Assembly: GCA_031272745.1 (NCBI GenBank)
Contig: JAISTF010000225.1
Location: 1 to 13,165, forward strand
Length of the DNA stretch: 13,165 bases
Source of the DNA: Eubacteriales Family XIII. Incertae Sedis bacterium
GTDB taxonomy: Bacteria > Bacillota > Clostridia > Peptostreptococcales > Anaerovoracaceae
Direction: 5' to 3'
The notes under the pieces were generated by a model. It worked only from the letters and a program-made list of their open reading frames with translations, did not search any database and was not told where the DNA came from. The position numbers were made by a program, and so were the translations under genes. This document shows positions 6,001 to 11,519 of this stretch, one piece after another; within the stretch, counting starts at the first letter, position 1; each line of letters begins with the position of its first letter.

Positions 6001-7616
6001 CGCGGTACGATCTCGTCGTCGTCGGCGCGGGGCCGGCGGGGCTGTCGGCGGCGGCGGAGGCCGCGAAAGCCGGCCTCTCCGTCTGCGTCTTCGACGAAAA
6101 CGCGAAGCCGGGCGGGCAGCTCTTCAAACAGATCCACAAATTTTTCGGCTCGAAGGAGCACCGCGCGAAGACGCGCGGCATCCGCATCGGCGAGGAACTG
6201 CTCGCGGAAGCGGCGGCGGCGGGCGTCGAAGTCGTGCTGGACGCGGCCGTGCTCGGGCTGTTTGCGGAGCGCGAGTTGACGGTGCGCGTGGGCGACGAAG
6301 TGCGCCACGTCAAGGGCGACGCGATCGTCGTTGCGACGGGCGCGAGCGAAAACATGGTGCCTTTCGAGAACTGGACGCTGCCCGGCGTGATCGGCGCGGG
6401 CGCGGCGCAGACGATGATGAACCTGCACGGCGTGCGGCCGGGCAAGCGCGTGCTCATGCTAGGCAGCGGCAACGTCGGGCTCGTCGTGAGCTTTCAGCTG
6501 CTCCAGGCGGGGTGCGAGGTGGTCGCGATCGCGGACCTCGCGCCGTCCGTCGGCGGCTACGGGGTGCATGCCTCGAAGCTCGCGCGGACGGGCGTGCCGT
6601 TTTACCTCTCGCACACGATCGTGCGCGCGGAGGGGACGGACCATGTGGAGCGCGTGACCATCGCGGAAGTGGACGCGTCCGTGCCGGGCTGCGTCTTCGT
6701 GCCGCGGTCGGAAAAGACCTTCGATGTGGACACGATCTGCATCGCGGTCGGGCTCACGCCGATGGCGCAGCTCCTGAACATGGCGGGCTGCGAGATGAAG
6801 GACGACCCCGCGCGGGGCGGCCTCGTGCCCGTGCTCGACGCCTACGGCGAGACGTCGATCCCCGGCGTTTACGCGGCGGGCGACGTGTCGGGCATCGAAG
6901 AGGCGAGCGCGGCGATGATCGAAGGGCGCATCGCGGGCCTCGCGGCGGCGCGGCGGCTCGGGTTCCTCGAAGAGGGCGCGTTCGCGGAGGCGGTGGCGGC
7001 GCAGGAAGCGGCGCTCGCGGGTCTGCGCAAGGGGATGTTTGCGCCCGGGAACAAAGGGAAGGTGTTTGAGGCGACGGACGAAGGGGTGCCGATTGCGAAG
7101 AATCTGTTGCGGAAGGGGTTTCTTTCCGAAGAGGAGGCAAAGCGTTTTTGGCTGGATTCTCGGGTCAAGCCCGAGAATGACAACCGTTATTCAGGCGTTC
7201 ATCCGGTCATTGAGTGTACGCAGAACATCCCTTGCAATCCGTGCCAGGACGCGTGCGCGAAGGGGTGCATCTTAGTCGGCGCGGACATCACGGCGCTGCC
7301 GGTCGTCGGCAAGCCCGAAGACTGCACGGCGTGCGGGCTCTGCGTGGCTTCATGCTCGGGGCAGGCGATCTTCCTCGTCAACGAGGACGCGGGGGACGGG
7401 TTTGCGGAAGTGACGCTGCCGTACGAATTCCTGCCGCTGCCGGAAAGCGGGCAGAAGGGCGCGGCCCTCGCGCGCGACGGACAGGCTCTGTGCGCGGCCG
7501 AGGTCGTGAAGGCCGCCGCGCCGAAGGCGTTCGACAAGACCTGCCTGCTGACGATGCGCGTTCCGAAGGAATATGCGCAAACGGCGCGGTTTTTCAAAGC
7601 GGAGGTGGGAGCATGA
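5997..7616 (+). CDS. FAD/NAD(P)-binding oxidoreductase subunit with C-terminal 2[4Fe-4S] ferredoxin domain
   Basis: This 539-residue flavoprotein begins with an FAD Rossmann motif (VVVGAGPAGLSAAAEAAKAG, 7-26), followed by GGQLFKQIHKFFG, a second dinucleotide motif MLGSGNVGLVVSFQLL (154-169) and the closing FAD motif GVYAAGDVSG (290-299). This is the Pyr_redox_2 layout of HcnB, opine oxidase A and hydroxyproline dehydrogenase alpha subunits. The C-terminal part has two cysteine groups, C413-x2-C416-x3-C420-x3-C424 and C443-x2-C446-x2-C449-x3-C453, fitting two [4Fe-4S] clusters; HcnB-type proteins usually carry a BFD-type domain there, which here is the next separate gene. The start at 5997 has GGGAGG upstream and overlaps the previous stop (ATGA). 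Residues 386-396 (LDSRVKPENDN) come from a palindromic repeat in the linker between FAD and ferredoxin parts, where codon use is also less GC-biased. Confidence 0.9.
   Translation: MTRYDLVVVGAGPAGLSAAAEAAKAGLSVCVFDENAKPGGQLFKQIHKFFGSKEHRAKTRGIRIGEELLAEAAAAGVEVVLDAAVLGLFAERELTVRVGDEVRHVKGDAIVVATGASENMVPFENWTLPGVIGAGAAQTMMNLHGVRPGKRVLMLGSGNVGLVVSFQLLQAGCEVVAIADLAPSVGGYGVHASKLARTGVPFYLSHTIVRAEGTDHVERVTIAEVDASVPGCVFVPRSEKTFDVDTICIAVGLTPMAQLLNMAGCEMKDDPARGGLVPVLDAYGETSIPGVYAAGDVSGIEEASAAMIEGRIAGLAAARRLGFLEEGAFAEAVAAQEAALAGLRKGMFAPGNKGKVFEATDEGVPIAKNLLRKGFLSEEEAKRFWLDSRVKPENDNRYSGVHPVIECTQNIPCNPCQDACAKGCILVGADITALPVVGKPEDCTACGLCVASCSGQAIFLVNEDAGDGFAEVTLPYEFLPLPESGQKGAALARDGQALCAAEVVKAAAPKAFDKTCLLTMRVPKEYAQTARFFKAEVGA
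7152..7183. repeat. In-frame palindromic element inside the flavoprotein gene
   Basis: Perfect 9-base arms ATTCTCGGG (7156-7164) and CCCGAGAAT (7170-7178) surround a TCAAG loop. It encodes LDSRVKPENDN in the linker before the ferredoxin domain. It matches 29 of 32 bases with 11805-11836 in an unrelated gene, in the same orientation and frame. Its minus-strand end TTGTCATTCT resembles the start of the intergenic element at 5604. Confidence 0.8.
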
Positions 7617-7921
7617 ACGATCGGAGCAGGGACATCGGGACTTTCATCCCCGGCGCGGACGACGACATGATCATCTGCCGCTGCGAGGAAATCACGAAAG
7701 GCGAAATCCGGCGCGCGGTGCACGACGGGATGTTCACGATCGCGGAAGTGCGGCGGATGCTGCGCTGCGGCATGGGGCTGTGCCAGGGCCAGACCTGCGC
7801 GCGGCTCGTGAAGGGCATCGTGGCGGCGGAGCTCGGCGTGCGCGGAACGGAATTGGAAAGCGCGTCCGCGCGGTCGCCGATGCGGCCGATCGAGATGCGC
7901 GTGTTGGGAAGGGATCAGTAG
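7613..7921 (+). CDS. BFD-type [2Fe-2S]-binding protein
   Basis: The 102-residue product has the bacterioferritin-associated ferredoxin-like (Fer2_BFD) pattern: C22-x-C24 (IICRCEEITKGEI) and, after a short helical stretch, GMGLC57-QGQT-C62, with an extra C52. In HcnB and related alpha subunits this domain is normally fused to the C-terminus of the flavoprotein; here it is a free-standing gene. It overlaps the flavoprotein stop by ATGA with GGAGGTGGGAGC before the start, so equimolar production is likely. The tail after residue 75 is probably loosely structured. It is expected to hold one [2Fe-2S] cluster and to be a subunit of the same dehydrogenase. Confidence 0.88.
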   Translation: MNDRSRDIGTFIPGADDDMIICRCEEITKGEIRRAVHDGMFTIAEVRRMLRCGMGLCQGQTCARLVKGIVAAELGVRGTELESASARSPMRPIEMRVLGRDQ

Positions 7922-9049
7922 ATGAAGAAGACAGCGGATGTGATCGTGGTCGGCGGCGGCGCCATCGGAAACGCGACGGCGTACAACCTCGCGAAGAACG
8001 GCGTGGACGTGCTCGTGCTCGAAGCGGACGAGGTCGTCGGCAACGGAGGGTCGTCCCGCAACGGCGGCGGCGTGCGGCAGTCGGGGCGCGACCCGCGCGA
8101 GCTGCCTTTGGCCATCTACGGCATCCAACACATCTGGCCGAACCTCAAGGACGAGCTCGGCATGGACGTGGAATACCACCGCGAGGGCAACCTGCGGCTC
8201 GGCCGCACGGAGGCGCACCGCGCGATCCTGAACGGCCTGACCGACCGCGCCGTCGAGTGCGGTCTCGACGTGCGCATGGTCGAGGGCGACGAGGCGCGCG
8301 AAATCTGCCCCTACCTTTCGGACGCGGTGCTCTGCGCGAGTTGGTGCGCGACGGACGGGCACGCCAACCCCATGCTCACGACGCTCGCCTTCTACCGCGC
8401 GGCGCGGCGCCTCGGCGCCGTCTACCACAGCGGCGCGAAGGTCACGGAAATCAAAAAACAAAAGGGCCGCGCGCGGCAGGTCGTCACGGAGGACGGCGAC
8501 GTCTACGAGGCGGACGTGATCGTGCTCGCGGCCGGCTACGGCAGCCGCGCGATCGCGAACACGGTCGGCCTCGAAGTCCCGATGCACACGCAGCTCATGG
8601 AAGTCATCGTGACCGAGGGCGTCGCGCCGATGTTCTGGCAGATGCTCGGCACCGCGGACGCGGACTTCTACGGGCACCAGAGCGACCACGGCTCGTTTGT
8701 GTTCGGCATCACGGGCGGCTACGAGGATTTCTCGACGGCGGTGCGCCCCGTGAGCTCGAGCATCGCGGCTTCGTCCGCGTGCCGCGTCATCCTCGGATAT
8801 TTCCCGATCCTCGAAAACCTGAAGATCGTCCGCTCGTGGGCAGGCTGGATCGACGTGACGGCCGACCATGTGCCCGTCTTCGGCCCCGTCGAAGAAGTCC
8901 CCGGGCTCATCCTCGTGTGCGGCTTTTCCGGCCACGGCTTCGGCATCTGCCCGACCGCGGGCCTGCTGCTCTCGGAGCTCGCGCAGGGCCAAACGCCCAC
9001 GCTGCCCGTGGACGCGTTCCGTTATGACAGGTTCAAGGCGCCCGCATGA
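7922..9049 (+). CDS. DAO-family FAD-dependent amino/imino acid oxidoreductase (catalytic subunit)
   Basis: This 375-residue protein has the DAO-family fold: FAD motif VIVVGGGAIGNATAYNLAKNG (8-27), the flavin-contacting SSRNGGGVRQSG (44-55), the VIVLAAGYGSRAI strand (199-211) and the C-terminal signature VCGFSGHGFGICPTAG (332-347). The family includes HcnC, opine oxidase B, the beta subunit of D-hydroxyproline dehydrogenase and glycine/sarcosine oxidases; it oxidises a C-N bond to an imine using FAD. With three adjacent iron-sulfur proteins, electrons probably leave through clusters to a carrier rather than directly to oxygen, which would suit an anaerobe. The start follows the previous stop with no gap (GGAAGGGA at 7908-7915). 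The true substrate (D-amino acid, hydroxyproline, opine, tyramine or another amine) cannot be decided from sequence. Confidence 0.92.
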   Translation: MKKTADVIVVGGGAIGNATAYNLAKNGVDVLVLEADEVVGNGGSSRNGGGVRQSGRDPRELPLAIYGIQHIWPNLKDELGMDVEYHREGNLRLGRTEAHRAILNGLTDRAVECGLDVRMVEGDEAREICPYLSDAVLCASWCATDGHANPMLTTLAFYRAARRLGAVYHSGAKVTEIKKQKGRARQVVTEDGDVYEADVIVLAAGYGSRAIANTVGLEVPMHTQLMEVIVTEGVAPMFWQMLGTADADFYGHQSDHGSFVFGITGGYEDFSTAVRPVSSSIAASSACRVILGYFPILENLKIVRSWAGWIDVTADHVPVFGPVEEVPGLILVCGFSGHGFGICPTAGLLLSELAQGQTPTLPVDAFRYDRFKAPA

Positions 9050-9894
9050 AGACACAGAAGGCCGTCATCAGTCCCAAACAGCCGTTTTTCGTCCTCGCGA
9101 CCGGTGAGTATTTCAAAGTGCCCGTCATGCAGTACGGGATTTCGCATTTTTATTGCTACCGCACCGACTCGGATCCCGAAAAGAGCAACATCCTCGCCGT
9201 GCCCGACGGGTGCGTCGATTTGATTTGTTATTGTGATGAAGGCGCAGGCAAGCAGGGAAAGGCCATCTTTTACGGCACCGTCTTCGAGCCCGAGGAGATC
9301 GCTTTCCGGCCCGACAGCTACATCTTCGGCGTGCGCTTCCTGCCGTGCTACAATCCCGTGTCCACCGTGCCGGAGCTCTTCCCGCTCCTCGCGCACGAGA
9401 AGACGGCCGATGCGCGGGACGTGATGCGCGACATGACGACGCTCGACGCGGTGATGGCGACGACGGATTTTCGCACGCAAATCCGCACCTTCATGGACGC
9501 GTATATGAAAAACCACAAGCCGCAAGGCGCGGACACGGGCCCGTTGCCGCTGTCCGGCTACGTCGCGGGCGAGATCGTGCGCACGGCGGGCTCCGCGAAA
9601 TTCGAGGAGATCGCGGATGAGGCGGGCTACAGCACGCGCTATCTCAACCGCATGTTCACGGACGCGTTCGGCTTCTCGCCGAAGACCTTCTCGCGCATCA
9701 TGCGGTTCCAAAACATGATTGGCGCGCTGTGCGTCGGCAAGGAACCGGACTTCTCGGAGTTTGCGGCGGAGCTCGGATACGCGGACCAGTCGCATATGAT
9801 CAAGGACTTCAAGGAATTCGTGCACCTGACGCCAAAAAAATATCTCAATGCGCTGAACACGGGGCATTACAATGAAAAATTGATTATTTTATAA
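9046..9894 (+). CDS. AraC family transcriptional regulator
   Basis: The 282-residue protein has an N-terminal cupin-like sensor part (VPDGCVDLICYCDEG, then FYGTVFEPEEIAFRP, similar to the DUF6597-type domain seen in many AraC regulators). It ends in two helix-turn-helix units: about 185-206 (KFEEIADEAGYSTRYLNRMF) and about 236-257 (FSEFAAELGYADQSHMIKDF), followed by LTPKKYLNAL. It overlaps the DAO gene by ATGA and stands before the permease, so it is most likely the local regulator responding to the substrate or a product. No inducer can be named. The ribosome site is weak (AAGG), consistent with low, coupled translation. The last codons and the following bases become strongly AT-rich. Confidence 0.92.
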   Translation: MKTQKAVISPKQPFFVLATGEYFKVPVMQYGISHFYCYRTDSDPEKSNILAVPDGCVDLICYCDEGAGKQGKAIFYGTVFEPEEIAFRPDSYIFGVRFLPCYNPVSTVPELFPLLAHEKTADARDVMRDMTTLDAVMATTDFRTQIRTFMDAYMKNHKPQGADTGPLPLSGYVAGEIVRTAGSAKFEEIADEAGYSTRYLNRMFTDAFGFSPKTFSRIMRFQNMIGALCVGKEPDFSEFAAELGYADQSHMIKDFKEFVHLTPKKYLNALNTGHYNEKLIIL

Positions 9895-9906
9895 CTTTTT
9901 TATAAC
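9880..9906 (+). promoter_or_regulatory. Possible weak promoter before the permease gene
   Basis: TTGATT (9880-9885) and TATAAC (9901-9906) are separated by 15 bases in an AT-rich stretch between the AraC and permease genes. The spacing is short, so this is tentative. It would let the permease be transcribed separately from the upstream genes. Confidence 0.3.
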
Positions 9907-9938
9907 GCTATTGTCAGTGGAAGATTGGAGGGAATGTT

Positions 9939-11354
9939 ATGGAAGAAAAGAAAAGAACTATGGGGCTGCCGAGCGCGGTCGCGACGGTCGTCGGACTCAT
10001 CGTCGCGACGAGCTGTCTGCTGTCGCTCGGGGCGGGCGTCGGGCTCGCGGGCAATCTGCTCATCCTCTCGATGGCGGTCGTCCTCGTCTTCAACCTGCTC
10101 ATGGTCATCAGCTTCCGCGAGCTGAACTGGATGATGCCGAACGTCGAGGGCGGGCTCGGGCAGTACACGAAGGTCGGGCTCGGGCCGGTGTTCTCGATCA
10201 TCTCGAACCTCTCGACGTACCTCATCGCGATGGTCTTCGCGATGGTCGTAGAAATCGGGATGTGCGGCATGGTCGTCAGCGACATCTTCTTCCCGCAGGT
10301 GCCCCCGACGGTCATCAGCATCGCCATCATCCTCGCGCTGACCTTGGTCAACTACCTCGGCATCGACGTCTTCAAGAAAGTGCAAAACGTCGTCGTCTCG
10401 CTGCTCATCATCTCGCTGTTTGCGATGGGCATCCTCTCGTCGCTGAAGCTCGGCACGGGGGAAGTCGTCGAGCAGGGCGGGACAAACGTGCCGCCCATCG
10501 TGACGATCGGCGGCGCGCTCGCGCTGTCCGCGGTCGCGTTCTGGCTGTTCATCGGCATCGAATTCGTCATCCCCGCGTCGCAGCATGTGAAAAACCAGAA
10601 GCGCAACGTGGGCCTGTCGATGGTCATCGGCCTCATCATCATCTTCGCGTTCAACGCGATTCTTGCGAACGGCATGGGCAACTATGTGCCTTACGAAGTG
10701 CTCGCGAGCAGCGACCTGCCGCATATGGACTTCGCGGAAGCGCTCTACGGGCAGGCGGGCATCTTCTGGATGGGCCTCGTCACGATTCTCGCGAGCATCA
10801 GCTCTGCCAACACAGTCTTCATGGCCGTCCCGCCGATCCTCTCGGGCATGGCGAAAAACGACATGATGCCCGCGGCCTTTGACCGCAAGAACCGTTTCGG
10901 CGTGCCGGTGCTCGGCCTCTTCGTCCTCATCATCATCGTCATCGCGATCGTCGCCTCGGGCTTCGCGCTGTCGTCCGGCCTGCTCAACATCTTGCTCGCG
11001 GCGACGTGCTTCTGGATCACAACCTATATCCTCATCGCGATCACGACGATCGCGCTCAGGCGGCGCTACCCGAAGCACCCGGGGCGGACGGACAGCCTGC
11101 GCTGGTTCAACATCCCGCAGTACGTCAGCATCGCCATCGGCCTGTACATGATTTGGAACATCGCGGAGGGCGACGCGCGCATCCTGATTTTCAAGATCTT
11201 CGGCATCCTCGGCGCCGCGCTCGTCGCGTACGCGGTCATCTGGGTCGGCGGCGTGAAGAAACAGCCGCTGTTCAAGGGCGATTCGATCGACGACGTCATG
11301 TTCAGCGAAAACCTCGCGCGGATGGAGGAGGAAAAGCGCAGCGCAAAGGCGTGA
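9939..11354 (+). CDS. APC superfamily amino acid permease
   Basis: The 471-residue protein is hydrophobic throughout, with about twelve membrane segments, and starts like APC carriers: GLPSAVATVVGLIVATSCLLSLGAGVG (TM1, with the unwound Gly-rich stretch) and ELNWMMPNVEGGLGQYTKVGLG. Further family features are FWLFIGIEFVIPASQHVKNQKRNVG (around TM6) and the TM8 stretch containing SISSANTVFMAVPPILSGMAKND. The C-terminus is cytoplasmic and charged. APC proteins import amino acids or amines by proton or sodium symport, or exchange. As last gene of the cluster it probably brings in the substrate of the dehydrogenase. The start has TTGGAGGG at 9926-9933. A terminator follows. Confidence 0.93.
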   Translation: MEEKKRTMGLPSAVATVVGLIVATSCLLSLGAGVGLAGNLLILSMAVVLVFNLLMVISFRELNWMMPNVEGGLGQYTKVGLGPVFSIISNLSTYLIAMVFAMVVEIGMCGMVVSDIFFPQVPPTVISIAIILALTLVNYLGIDVFKKVQNVVVSLLIISLFAMGILSSLKLGTGEVVEQGGTNVPPIVTIGGALALSAVAFWLFIGIEFVIPASQHVKNQKRNVGLSMVIGLIIIFAFNAILANGMGNYVPYEVLASSDLPHMDFAEALYGQAGIFWMGLVTILASISSANTVFMAVPPILSGMAKNDMMPAAFDRKNRFGVPVLGLFVLIIIVIAIVASGFALSSGLLNILLAATCFWITTYILIAITTIALRRRYPKHPGRTDSLRWFNIPQYVSIAIGLYMIWNIAEGDARILIFKIFGILGAALVAYAVIWVGGVKKQPLFKGDSIDDVMFSENLARMEEEKRSAKA

Positions 11355-11397
11355 TGAAAAAGTTGAAGAAATAAAAAGATTACCCCAAAAAAATAAC

Positions 11398-11447
11398 ACT
11401 CTCTTGCGAATATTGATGTATAATCGTGTTGCAAGAGAGTTTTTTTT
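11398..11447 (+). terminator. Rho-independent terminator of the catabolic operon
   Basis: Perfect 10-base arms ACTCTCTTGC (11398-11407) and GCAAGAGAGT (11431-11440) enclose a 23-base loop and lead into a run of eight T's ending at 11447. It lies 43 bases after the permease stop. The left side is A-rich, so it could also stop transcription from the right. The loop is unusually long and contains TATAAT at 11419-11424. Confidence 0.85.
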
Positions 11448-11519
11448 CTGTTTTTGGTGCGAATGGAGCAGGAAATGCCCAGTGAGAGGGTACTCTTGTA
11501 TTATGAAGGGGTACGAGAA

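Noticed and set aside
3998..6472. 824-codon minus-strand open frame under the Rid, OCD-family, [2Fe-2S] and flavoprotein genes
   Set aside because: It runs antisense to four recognisable genes and its translation is low-complexity His/Arg/Ala text, so it is a by-product of GC-biased codons.
5668..9049. Assignment as hydrogen cyanide synthase (hcnABC)
   Set aside because: The subunit families match, but the extra ferredoxin domain, separate BFD gene, OCD-family and Rid genes and permease point to catabolism of another amine; the families alone do not show cyanide production.
7199..9055. 618-codon minus-strand open frame under the BFD and DAO genes
   Set aside because: Same reasoning: no domain features, antisense to well-conserved families, no start signals.
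9900..11399. 499-codon minus-strand open frame under the permease
   Set aside because: Extremely Asp/Arg/His/Glu-rich, the usual antisense image of a membrane protein gene.
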